From: an uncultured Clostridia bacterium
GTDB taxonomy: Bacteria; Bacillota; Clostridia; Oscillospirales; Oscillospiraceae
Assembly (NCBI GenBank): GCA_945910975.1
Contig: CAMDZY010000105.1
Span: 1-6,462 of the forward strand
Direction: 5' to 3'
DNA: 6,462 nucleotides
Shown here: positions 1-4,374 of the stretch, piece by piece
Layout of the letters: each line of letters opens with the position of its first letter
Position numbering within the stretch: the first letter of the stretch is position 1
Translations under genes and position numbers: made by a program
The notes under the pieces: model-generated
Database searches by the model: none
Told to the model about the DNA's origin: nothing
The model's input: the letters and a program-made list of their open reading frames with translations, nothing else

Positions 1-197
1 GGCAAAAGGTCACGAAGCGCTTTCAGGCTGACGTCATGGAGTGCTTCATGACCGAGCTGATGACCATTGACGCCTCGTTGCCGGTGCACTATAGCGACCG
101 GCTTTGGCTGAATCTGGTCGACCGGGTGACGGTTTACGAGGATGGGAATCTGGTGTTCCGCTTTAAAAACGGTATGGAGATCACCGAAATGCTGTGA
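1..197 (+). CDS. Serine recombinase, C-terminal end only (partial)
   Basis: The frame is open from the left edge (codons starting at base 3) to TGA at 195-197, giving the last 64 residues of a protein whose start lies outside the window. The tail contains LWLNLVDRVTVYEDGNLVF followed by RFKNGMEI. This 'W..LVD.V.V..DG.L.F.FK.G.EI' ending is typical of large serine recombinases (resolvase/recombinase-domain proteins) carried by phages, conjugative transposons and other integrative elements of Firmicutes. Those enzymes catalyse site-specific integration and excision; the catalytic N-terminal serine domain is not visible here. A strong terminator follows 14 bases after the stop. The gene points toward the 3' end of ssrA, so it may sit at one end of an integrated element. 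Family assignment is fairly confident; the exact subtype is not determinable. Confidence 0.8.
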   Translation, partial: QKVTKRFQADVMECFMTELMTIDASLPVHYSDRLWLNLVDRVTVYEDGNLVFRFKNGMEITEML

Positions 198-210
198 ACC
201 GGAATAAGGC

Positions 211-256
211 AAGCGCCTGTGATGGAGTTCTTGACGGCTCCACACAGGCGCTTTTC
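211..256 (+). terminator. Rho-independent terminator of the recombinase gene
   Basis: An 11-bp perfect stem (AAGCGCCTGTG at 211-221 with CACAGGCGCTT at 243-253) continues past a bulged A222 into a 5-bp inner stem (TGGAG 223-227 with CTCCA 238-242) around a 10-nt loop. It is followed by a T-rich tail (CTTTTCTT). It lies 14 bases after the recombinase stop codon, as expected for a terminator of that gene. Confidence 0.85.
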
Positions 257-260
257 TTGA

Positions 261-288
261 TGAAACGATAGCCAGTTTTGAAACGATA
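261..288. repeat. Short direct repeat TGAAACGATA x2
   Basis: TGAAACGATA occurs at 261-270 and again at 279-288, an 18-base period, immediately after the recombinase terminator. Its role is unknown. Short repeats next to a recombinase gene can be recombinase or accessory-protein binding sites, but nothing else in the sequence supports this. Confidence 0.4.
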
Positions 289-378
289 ACTTTTGTGCCC
301 GGAGGCCGAAATAGGACCTTTCCAGCAGAAAACAGCCGTTTTGTCACTCGTCCGAGAGAGCCGATGCACCAGCGACTG

Positions 379-411
379 CCTGAAAAGTGCATGATTTCAA
401 GCCTTTTCAGG
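379..411. repeat. Inverted repeat between recombinase gene and ssrA
   Basis: A 9-bp perfect inverted repeat, CCTGAAAAG (379-387) and CTTTTCAGG (403-411), flanks a 15-nt spacer. There is no T-tract on either side, so it is not an obvious terminator. It lies in the non-coding gap between the recombinase terminator and the ssrA terminator, where an element boundary or attachment site would be expected if the recombinase belongs to an integrated element. That role is inference only. Confidence 0.5.
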
Positions 412-412
412 A

Positions 413-460
413 CAAAAAGAAACGGACCGACAATCGATACATTGTATCAATTATCGGTCC
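413..460 (-). terminator. Rho-independent terminator of ssrA (minus strand)
   Basis: Read on the minus strand, bases 460 to 424 fold into a continuous 17-bp stem (starting GGACCGA, ending UCGGUCC) with a 3-nt loop (443-441). A U-rich tail, GUUUCUUUUUG, follows at 423-413. Two of the pairs (453/431 and 449/435) are U-G wobbles on the minus strand but A-C mismatches on the plus strand, so the fold favours minus-strand transcription. It begins 5 bases beyond the CCA end of the tmRNA, so RNase processing must trim the precursor back to the mature 3' end. Confidence 0.88.
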
Positions 461-691
461 AGTTATGGTGGAGGTGGGGGGAGTTGAACCCCCGTCCGGA
501 AACAACTTGACAGGAACTTCTTCGGGCGCAGTTTGTTGTTTACATTCCCTCAACCTGACGGGAACAAACACCCTTCAGGAATTGGTAGCTTCATGATTCA
601 TGGTGCGCGCAAAGCTTTGCGCACGCACGGTCACCACTTAGATCACACCCTAGCCCGGCTCGTGGTCCTTCCGGGGAGGATGGGCCGCTAA

Positions 692-724
692 TTAAGCAGC
701 AGCCAGAACGAGATTATCGTTGTC
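692..724 (-). other. tmRNA tag-peptide reading frame (DNDNLVLAAA)
   Basis: The resume codon is most likely GAC at 724-722, followed by AAC GAT AAT CTC GTT CTG GCT GCT GCT and TAA (694-692). With the alanine carried by the tRNA-like domain, the tag would be A-DNDNLVLAAA. Choice of GAC rests on the bases before it, UAACU, which keep the U at -5 and A at -4 known to position the resume codon in E. coli tmRNA. The hydrophobic LVLAAA end fits the ClpXP/ClpAP-type degron pattern, but it has three alanines where most tags end in LAA after ALA or VLA. Confidence 0.88.
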
Positions 725-742
725 AGTTAATTTAAAAAAGTT

Positions 743-770
743 GCCCGGTTTAAAGAGGTCAGGCACCTCT
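743..770 (-). other. tmRNA pseudoknot 1 (PK1)
   Basis: On the minus strand, AGAGGU (770-765) pairs with ACCUCU (759-754), closing a 5-nt loop GCCUG (764-760). That loop in turn pairs with CGGGC (747-743), with one U-G wobble, giving an H-type pseudoknot. It ends 18 nt before the proposed resume codon, separated by a U/A-rich single strand, which is the usual place of PK1 in bacterial tmRNA. Confidence 0.82.
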
Positions 771-901
771 GCCCGCTATTCCAGCCTCACTGCCCCCGTC
801 GAAACCAGTACACCCCCATAGAAAGCTACTGAAAAATTGGCAACTGAGCCGGTTTTGTATAAATCCGTGTATGCGAACAGGGCGAACGTCCTGCTCACAG
901 C

Positions 902-928
902 CTGTTGAAAAACTTTATTTTTCAACAG
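902..928. repeat. Perfect 11-bp hairpin (CTGTTGAAAAA / TTTTTCAACAG)
   Basis: CTGTTGAAAAA (902-912) and TTTTTCAACAG (918-928) form a perfect 11-bp stem around a 5-nt loop CTTTA. It has no T-tract outside the stem on either strand, so it is not a standard terminator, although the A/T run inside the stem might act as a weak one. It lies 84 bases upstream of the ssrA 5' end. I associate hairpins of this type with intergenic repeats in clostridial genomes, but cannot verify that here. Confidence 0.7.
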
Positions 929-958
929 AATTCTTTCTCGCGGAAGAACATTGCCGGA

Positions 959-1108
959 TGCAGTAGCGTACTCGCCAAGTGCCTGCGGCACTTGACTCGC
1001 ACGTCTGCGTCCTGTAGAGTATTTTTTGTGACGTACGCACCCGCCGCAGTGAGCATGCATAGCGCAACTGCCCGAAGGACGGTTCTTAGTGCGGAGTACG
1101 TTGCCGCA
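959..1108. repeat. Imperfect inverted copies of GAGTACGYTRCYGCA
   Basis: The minus strand of 973-959 reads GAGTACGCTACTGCA and the plus strand of 1094-1108 reads GAGTACGTTGCCGCA: 12 of 15 bases agree and all three differences are transitions. An AATG follows in both copies, after a few unmatched bases. The arms face each other across about 120 bp. They could be the ends of a small decayed element or two copies of a dispersed repeat in opposite orientation. Confidence 0.5.
976..994. repeat. 8-bp hairpin flanked by ACTCGC repeats
   Basis: CAAGTGCC (976-983) and GGCACTTG (987-994) form a perfect stem around TGC. The sequence ACTCGC occurs directly on both sides (970-975 and 995-1000). It resembles a small palindromic unit inserted between a short duplication, but there is no evidence for a mechanism. 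Confidence 0.55.
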
Positions 1109-1149
1109 AAGAATGATTGAACTTGATTCGCCGCTAATGCGGCAAACGT
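1098..1149. repeat. Overlapping alternative stems around GCCGC/GCGGC
   Basis: ACGTTGCCGCA (1098-1108) can pair with TGCGGCAAACGT (1138-1149) with a single-base bulge. The same GCGGC (1139-1143) can instead pair locally with GCCGC (1130-1134) around a TAAT loop. The two folds are mutually exclusive. There is no identifiable ligand-binding core or downstream expression platform, so I do not call it a riboswitch. Confidence 0.5.
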
Positions 1150-1175
1150 TGCAAGACTTTTACGATGGTCTGGGA

Positions 1176-1192
1176 GCAGGATGATATCCTGC
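1176..1192 (-). repeat. Small hairpin just past the acetyltransferase gene
   Basis: GCAGGAT (1176-1182) and ATCCTGC (1186-1192) form a 7-bp perfect stem with a 3-nt loop. On the minus strand it begins 11 bases after the acetyltransferase stop codon. The bases that follow (UCCCAGACC) contain no U-tract, so intrinsic termination here would be weak; it may instead protect the 3' end of the smpB operon transcript. Confidence 0.5.
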
Positions 1193-1203
1193 GCAGTACG
1201 TGT

Positions 1204-1716
1204 TTATATTTTACTCATTTTTCCCGGAATCGTCAAGTGATATCGGTGACCTTTTTCTGTCGATTCGTAAGGAACAAAGCCTAAGCTTGTAAATAGCTTT
1301 TCAGAGCCGGTATTGTAGCTGTAGATTTCCTCTACCCACAAATCCTGAAATCCGAGGGCTTGCCCTCTTTGAATCAGCGCACGAACCACCGATGAACCGA
1401 TGCCGCAATGCCGAAAACGGACATCACCAATCACAATAGGTAAGTCGTTTCGGCAAAATGTTACATCTCCGATCGGAATAAATGTGCCGTTCTCCTGATA
1501 CTCAATGAAATACAATTCACCATGCGCATTTAGATACGCATACATTTGCCGCAGTCGCGCCATATCATAGGGCTGATCTTTTCCGTCTACCAGCAACAGC
1601 GCTTCGCGATCCTGATACCACGCAAGTGCAAAATCAATATTTCCATCATATTTTCGCAGCCGCAGATTGCTGCGAACCGGAATTTGCTCCGGCTGTGTGA
1701 TGCCTTCGATTGGCAT
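1204..1716 (-). CDS. GNAT family N-acetyltransferase
   Basis: The 170-residue protein is a likely acyl-CoA-dependent N-acetyltransferase of the GNAT fold; its substrate is unknown. A beta-strand segment (IPIGDVTFCRNDLPIVIGDV, about 80-99) leads into the acetyl-CoA pyrophosphate loop R102-H-C-G105-I-G107-S, matching the motif A pattern R/Q-x-x-G-x-G/A. The following helix (VVRALIQRGQALGF) and the late segment Y-N-T-G-S-E-K-L-F-T-S-L-GFVPYE match the family's C-terminal half. The length is normal for a single GNAT domain. Its ATG overlaps the stop of the upstream prolyl isomerase gene by one base (TAATG). No clear Shine-Dalgarno precedes it, so translation probably depends on coupling. It is the last gene of the smpB operon. 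RimI-like ribosomal-protein or small-molecule acetylation are both possible. Confidence 0.88.
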   Translation of the reverse strand: MPIEGITQPEQIPVRSNLRLRKYDGNIDFALAWYQDREALLLVDGKDQPYDMARLRQMYAYLNAHGELYFIEYQENGTFIPIGDVTFCRNDLPIVIGDVRFRHCGIGSSVVRALIQRGQALGFQDLWVEEIYSYNTGSEKLFTSLGFVPYESTEKGHRYHLTIPGKMSKI

Positions 1717-2255
1717 TAGAACCGCCCGTAGGGATCCGGCAGATGCTTGGGTTCCGGATAGGTCTGCCCCTTAGTGTCAACGGTGACCTTCTTCATCACG
1801 ATGTCGGTCAGGGGACGGTCTGCACGGTCACATTTCGCTGACGCGATTTCGTCCACGACATCCATGCCCTCGATGACCTTGCCGAATGCAGCATATTGCT
1901 TGTCCAGATGCGGCGCATCCTGATGCATGATGAAGAATTGGCTGCCGGCAGAATTGGGAGAAGAAGAACGAGCCATGGACAATACGCCGCGCTTGTGCTT
2001 GAGGGGATTGTCAACGCCGTTAAACAAAAATTCGCCTTTGATGCAATATCCGGGGCCGCCCATGCCAGTACCCTCCGGGCAGCCGCCCTGAATCATGAAG
2101 CCCTTGATGACGCGGTGAAAAATCAAGCCGTCATAGAAATTATGATTGATCAAATCGATAAAATTGTACACAGACTGCGGTGCGGTTTCGGGATAAAGCT
2201 CAGCCTTAATTACACCGCCGTTTTCCATTTGAATGGTTACAATGGGATGCTCCAT
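1716..2255 (-). CDS. Cyclophilin-type peptidyl-prolyl cis-trans isomerase
   Basis: The 179-residue protein should speed cis-trans isomerisation of X-Pro bonds during protein folding. It has no signal peptide or lipobox, so it is predicted to be cytoplasmic. The active-site segment FHRVIKGFMIQGG (46-58) supplies the equivalents of human cyclophilin A Arg55, Phe60 and Gln63. GSQFFIM (104-110) supplies the Gln111/Phe113 equivalents, and AAFGKV (122-127) matches the usual FGKV core. At the position of Trp121 there is His116 (APHLDKQY), as in many bacterial cyclophilins, which usually lowers cyclosporin binding. The C-terminal tail (about 165-179, PEPKHLPDPYGRF) extends past the domain. The start is ATG at 2255-2253 with a Shine-Dalgarno AAGGAG that overlaps the smpB stop (TAAGGAG), giving a 15-base intergenic gap. 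The stop overlaps the next gene by one base. Confidence 0.95.
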   Translation of the reverse strand: MEHPIVTIQMENGGVIKAELYPETAPQSVYNFIDLINHNFYDGLIFHRVIKGFMIQGGCPEGTGMGGPGYCIKGEFLFNGVDNPLKHKRGVLSMARSSSPNSAGSQFFIMHQDAPHLDKQYAAFGKVIEGMDVVDEIASAKCDRADRPLTDIVMKKVTVDTKGQTYPEPKHLPDPYGRF

Positions 2256-2270
2256 TTATCTTTCAACTCC

Positions 2271-2732
2271 TTAATTTCGTTCTTTCATTGCACGGTCAAT
2301 TTGCCGCTTCGCATCGCGGATGGCAGCATCTTGCCGCTTATCATATAATTTTTTGCCCTTACAAAGTGCGACTTCGACTTTTACGTTTGCATTACGGAAG
2401 TAAATTGAGAGGGGAACAATTGCATAGCCGTCTTGCTTGACCTTGCCGTACATCCGCATGATCTCCCGCTTGTGCATCAGCAGACGGCGGGGACGGATGG
2501 GATCTTTGTTGAAAATATTACCCTGTTCGTAAGGTGCAATATGCATTTGCCGCACCCACAATTCGCCATCTTTCACGCCGCACCAGGCGTCCTTTAGACT
2601 GACATTCCCGCGGCGGATGGATTTAACCTCGGTGCCGGACAGGGAAATGCCGGCTTCAAAGGTTTCTTCAATAAAATATTCATGCCTTGCTTCGCGGTTT
2701 TTGGCAATGATTTTGATTCCTTCTGTTTTCAT
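2271..2732 (-). CDS. smpB: SsrA-binding protein SmpB
   Basis: The 153-residue protein binds the tRNA-like domain of tmRNA and delivers it to stalled ribosomes for trans-translation. Family landmarks are present in order: KNREARHEYFIEE (11-23), the signature GTEVKSIR (33-40), the conserved region from about YEQGN (68-72) to RRLLMHKREI (82-91), and the basic C-terminal tail KKLYDKR through IDRAMKERN (127-153), which enters the ribosomal decoding site. The length is normal. The start is set at ATG 2732-2730 because GGAGG lies 10 bases upstream. An in-frame GTG at 2753-2751 would place the ribosome binding site inside the gene and falls at the predicted transcription start, so it is unlikely. It is the first gene of a minus-strand operon, and its RNA partner ssrA lies about 1.45 kb downstream on the same strand. 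Confidence 0.97.
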   Translation of the reverse strand: MKTEGIKIIAKNREARHEYFIEETFEAGISLSGTEVKSIRRGNVSLKDAWCGVKDGELWVRQMHIAPYEQGNIFNKDPIRPRRLLMHKREIMRMYGKVKQDGYAIVPLSIYFRNANVKVEVALCKGKKLYDKRQDAAIRDAKRQIDRAMKERN

Positions 2733-2742
2733 GGGCAATTTA

Positions 2743-2747
2743 CCTCC
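2743..2747 (-). promoter_or_regulatory. Ribosome binding site that fixes the smpB start
   Basis: GGAGG on the minus strand (2747-2743) lies 10 bases before ATG at 2732. This argues against the in-frame upstream GTG at 2753, which has no Shine-Dalgarno of its own. Confidence 0.85.
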
Positions 2748-2759
2748 GAACACGATAAC

Positions 2760-2788
2760 ATTTTACCCAGTTTTCCACACTTTGTCAA
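2760..2788 (-). promoter_or_regulatory. Sigma-A promoter of the smpB operon
   Basis: On the minus strand, a perfect -35 TTGACA (2788-2783) and a -10 TAAAAT (2765-2760) are separated by 17 bases. Transcription would start near 2753, giving a short leader of about 20 nt that contains the smpB ribosome binding site. Confidence 0.88.
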
Positions 2789-2842
2789 CCTTTTTTACCG
2801 GACACGTTTCGCGCTGTGCAGCGTATTTTTTGGAAAAGAATA

Positions 2843-2871
2843 TTTACTTTTTCAAAAGAAACGATTATAAT
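2843..2871 (+). promoter_or_regulatory. Sigma-A promoter of pfkA
   Basis: A perfect -10 TATAAT (2866-2871) lies 17 bases after a partial -35 TTTACT (2843-2848). The predicted start is near 2878, giving a leader of about 27 nt with the GAGGTG ribosome binding site. It is back to back with the smpB promoter; the -35 elements are about 55 bases apart. Confidence 0.82.
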
Positions 2872-2884
2872 GGAAACGAATATT
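2870..2884 (+). promoter_or_regulatory. Candidate cre-like (CcpA) operator at the pfkA start site
   Basis: ATGGAAACGAATATT agrees with the catabolite-responsive element pattern WTGNAANCGNWWNCA at 13 of 15 positions, failing only at the last two. It spans the predicted transcription start. A related GAAACGA lies 15 bases upstream (2858-2864). CcpA control of glycolytic genes is known in other Firmicutes; here it is a sequence match only, and A/T-rich promoters give such matches by chance. Confidence 0.3.
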
Positions 2885-2904
2885 GATATGATGAGGTGAT
2901 TTCT

Positions 2905-3894
2905 ATGGAGAAAGCAGTCAATGCTGTCAAACGAATCGGTGTACTGACCTCCGGTGGCGATGCGCCGGGAATGAATGCTGCGGTTCGCGCAGTGGTGCGT
3001 GCTGCCGTGTTCCGTGGGATTGAGGTGGTCGGTATTCGTCGCGGTTATCAGGGCTTGATTACAGGCGATATCGTTCGGCTCAATGAAAACAGCGTGGCGC
3101 ATATCATCAACCGTGGCGGCACAATGCTCTACACCGCACGGAGCAAGGAATTTATGACGGAGGAAGGCAGAAACAAAGCCGTTTCTACCTGCAAACTGTT
3201 GGGAATTGAAGGAATCGTTGTGATTGGCGGCGACGGCTCGTTCCGTGGTGCGTTAGAGCTGTCAAAGTGCGGGATCTCCGTGGTTGGAATTCCGGGTACG
3301 ATCGATAACGACATCAGCTGCACGGACTATACCTTGGGCTATGACACGGCTGCCAATACGGCGATCGAATGCATCGACAAGCTGCGTGACACCATGCAGT
3401 CGCATGAGCGTTGCTCTGTGGTTGAGGTGATGGGCAGAAATGCCGGCCATTTGGCACTGTATGTGGGGTTGGCCGTTGGTGCGACAGCGGTTATGATTCC
3501 GGAAACGATTGAAACCTTTGGCAAAAAAGAGATTGTCCGCTGCATTCAAGATGCCCGGTTAAATGGCTTTACACACTATATGATCGTGGTTGCCGAGGGC
3601 GCCGATTCCGCTGCGGATGTGGCGGACTACATCAAGCAGGAACTCAATCTGGATCCCCGTGTTACGGTTTTGGGACATATTCAGCGCGGCGGAACACCAA
3701 GCGCCCGTGACCGCGTGAATGCCACGCGTATGGGATATTATGCAGTGGAGCTGTTGGCAAGCGGCAAGACCAACCGTGTGGTCTGTATGCATACCGGTGG
3801 GCTGATGGATATGGACATCAGCGAGGGCTTGGCCATGCACAAGACCATCGACCCGCAGCAGCTGGAAACGATTAAGGCAATGTCGGGTATTTAA
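2905..3894 (+). CDS. pfkA: ATP-dependent 6-phosphofructokinase
   Basis: The 329-residue protein phosphorylates fructose 6-phosphate to fructose 1,6-bisphosphate, the committed step of glycolysis, in the cytoplasm. The nucleotide loop GGDAPGMN (17-24), GGDGS (108-112), the catalytic loop PGTIDND (130-136, with D134 as general base), MGR (176-178) and the substrate motif HIQRGGTPSARDR (258-270) are all present. The glycines in GGDGS and before TIDND mark the ATP-using type; pyrophosphate-dependent enzymes have Asp and Lys there. The length is close to the usual 320 residues, with about six extra residues at the N-terminus relative to E. coli PfkA. The start is ATG at 2905, 6 bases after GAGGTG; an in-frame GTG at 2896 lies within that ribosome binding site and is rejected. 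It probably shares a transcript with the next gene, whose ribosome binding site overlaps the pfkA stop. Confidence 0.97.
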   Translation: MEKAVNAVKRIGVLTSGGDAPGMNAAVRAVVRAAVFRGIEVVGIRRGYQGLITGDIVRLNENSVAHIINRGGTMLYTARSKEFMTEEGRNKAVSTCKLLGIEGIVVIGGDGSFRGALELSKCGISVVGIPGTIDNDISCTDYTLGYDTAANTAIECIDKLRDTMQSHERCSVVEVMGRNAGHLALYVGLAVGATAVMIPETIETFGKKEIVRCIQDARLNGFTHYMIVVAEGADSAADVADYIKQELNLDPRVTVLGHIQRGGTPSARDRVNATRMGYYAVELLASGKTNRVVCMHTGGLMDMDISEGLAMHKTIDPQQLETIKAMSGI

Positions 3895-3908
3895 GGAGGA
3901 AAAGATTC

Positions 3909-4166
3909 ATGAGCAATTCTAAAAAGAAATATTCAACCAACCAGATCGCGCGCATCGCCAATTTGGTGCTGTCGATTGTAGTATTGGTGCTGGCTCTGTT
4001 GCAAATTTTCCACGTGATCAGCGTAAGCTGGTTGCTGTCGTTCCTGATGGCAGGGGTAGCGGCTGCGAATGCGACAATCTACAAGAAGAACAAAAAGTGC
4101 AGCATGGTGCTGCTTGGATTTGCTGCCTTGCTGGTGGTGTTGGGCATTATTCTTCTCGTGATTTGA
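3909..4166 (+). CDS. Small three-helix membrane protein of unknown function
   Basis: I do not recognise this 85-residue protein. It has a basic N-terminus (MSNSKKKYSTNQIARIAN) followed by three hydrophobic segments at about 18-36, 39-57 and 66-85. Helices 2 and 3 are joined by a basic loop (YKKNKKC), and the protein ends directly in the third helix (IILLVI). By the positive-inside rule, the N-terminus and the 2-3 loop should face the cytoplasm. It has no signal peptidase site and no catalytic motif. The ribosome binding site AGGAGG (3894-3899) overlaps the pfkA stop and lies 9 bases before ATG. A strong terminator follows 5 bases after its stop, so it forms a two-gene unit with pfkA. Any link to sugar uptake or glycolysis is a guess from position. 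Confidence 0.85.
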   Translation: MSNSKKKYSTNQIARIANLVLSIVVLVLALLQIFHVISVSWLLSFLMAGVAAANATIYKKNKKCSMVLLGFAALLVVLGIILLVI

Positions 4167-4171
4167 ACGCA

Positions 4172-4210
4172 AAAAACACATTCATCGGCTTTACCGGTGA
4201 ATGTGTTTTT
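4172..4210 (+). terminator. Rho-independent terminator of the pfkA operon
   Basis: A 13-bp perfect stem (AAAAACACATTCA 4172-4184 with TGAATGTGTTTTT 4198-4210) extends through a T-G wobble (4185/4197) and three more pairs to a 5-nt loop CTTTA. It ends in a run of five T. The wobble would be an A-C mismatch on the minus strand, which supports plus-strand use. It lies 5 bases after the membrane-protein stop. Confidence 0.92.
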
Positions 4211-4242
4211 GACGATTGAGCGGGGTTTGTGAGAAATTCGAC

Positions 4243-4271
4243 TTGTCAAGCCGCGCAACCCATGTTATAAT
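4243..4271 (+). promoter_or_regulatory. Sigma-A promoter of the DivIVA-like/PPTase/FliB-like operon
   Basis: The -35 TTGTCA (4243-4248) and perfect -10 TATAAT (4266-4271) are separated by 17 bases. The predicted start is near 4279, so the first gene has a long leader of about 110 nt. Confidence 0.88.
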
Positions 4272-4284
4272 AATGTATCATTCA

Positions 4285-4330
4285 ATCGCTATTTTCCTCC
4301 GGGCTTTGTTGGACGGGAAAATATGGCGAT
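4285..4330 (+). promoter_or_regulatory. Structured 5' leader hairpin
   Basis: ATCGC-TATTTTCC (4285-4297) pairs with GGAAAATA (4316-4323) and, past a 2-nt bulge TG, with GCGAT (4326-4330), giving 13 pairs around an 18-nt apical part. It starts only about six bases after the predicted transcription start. No U-tract follows, so it is not a terminator. It may stabilise the 5' end of the mRNA or be a protein-binding leader. A perfect 10-bp palindrome ATGATATCAT follows at 4338-4347. I recognise no known riboswitch family. Confidence 0.5.
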
Positions 4331-4374
4331 ACGCTTCATGATATCATAGTTGAAAACAGGATATAAACCGGGTA

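Larger units (their letters stand above)
466..817 (-). ncRNA. ssrA: Transfer-messenger RNA (tmRNA)
   Basis: This is a complete one-piece tmRNA of about 352 nt, which with SmpB rescues stalled ribosomes and tags the unfinished protein for degradation. The 5' end (817) reads GGGGGUG and pairs with CACCUCC near the 3' end, leaving the discriminator A and an encoded CCA (468-466). The third acceptor pair is G-U, the alanyl-tRNA synthetase identity signal. The D-like segment GGUUUCGACGG and a T arm (GGGGG-UUCAACU-CCCCC, 493-477) match the tRNA-like domain of tmRNAs. A first pseudoknot precedes the tag frame, which encodes DNDNLVLAAA. A 16-bp palindrome at 607-622 forms part of a later helix. The 5' end is presumably made by RNase P. 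The promoter is unclear: a TATACA-like -10 (861-856, minus) lacks a good -35. The 5' end is set by pairing and could be off by a base. Confidence 0.96.
818..1203. other. Gene-free spacer with multiple inverted repeats
   Basis: Between the acetyltransferase stop and the 5' end of ssrA I find no convincing coding region. The short open frames here lack ribosome binding sites, overlap each other on both strands, and one runs into ssrA. The stretch holds at least five inverted repeats (902-928, 976-994, 959-973 with 1094-1108, 1098-1149, 1176-1192). It must also contain the ssrA promoter. The best -10 candidate is TATACA on the minus strand (861-856), about 39 bases upstream of the mature 5' end, but no matching -35 is seen. 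The density of repeats suggests a decayed or non-coding repeat element rather than plain spacer. Confidence 0.6.

Noticed and set aside
295..510. Plus-strand frames encoding RWGELNPRP-like peptides near 460-510
   Set aside because: This is the well-known false translation across the reverse complement of a tRNA-like T arm and acceptor stem, here the tmRNA 3' end.
818..870. ssrA promoter on the minus strand (TATACA at 861-856)
   Set aside because: The -10 is a 4 of 6 match and no acceptable -35 lies 16-18 bases upstream, so I did not list it as a promoter feature.
902..928. Hairpin as the terminator of the smpB operon
   Set aside because: It is about 275 bases past the last stop codon and has no T-tract outside the stem on the minus strand, so standard intrinsic termination is not supported.
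776..1060. Minus-strand open frame of 94 codons
   Set aside because: It runs from the repeat-rich spacer into the 5' part of ssrA, has no ribosome binding site, and its composition follows the repeats rather than any protein family I know.
905..1120. Plus-strand open frame of 71 codons
   Set aside because: It begins inside the 902-928 hairpin, has no Shine-Dalgarno and overlaps the opposite-strand frame; it looks like chance.
818..1203. CRISPR array or riboswitch in the repeat-rich spacer
   Set aside because: The repeats are inverted, different from one another and not regularly spaced; no ligand-binding core or expression platform is recognisable.
1896..2348. 150-codon plus-strand open frame
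   Set aside because: It is antisense to the clearly conserved cyclophilin and smpB genes and has no promoter or ribosome binding site.
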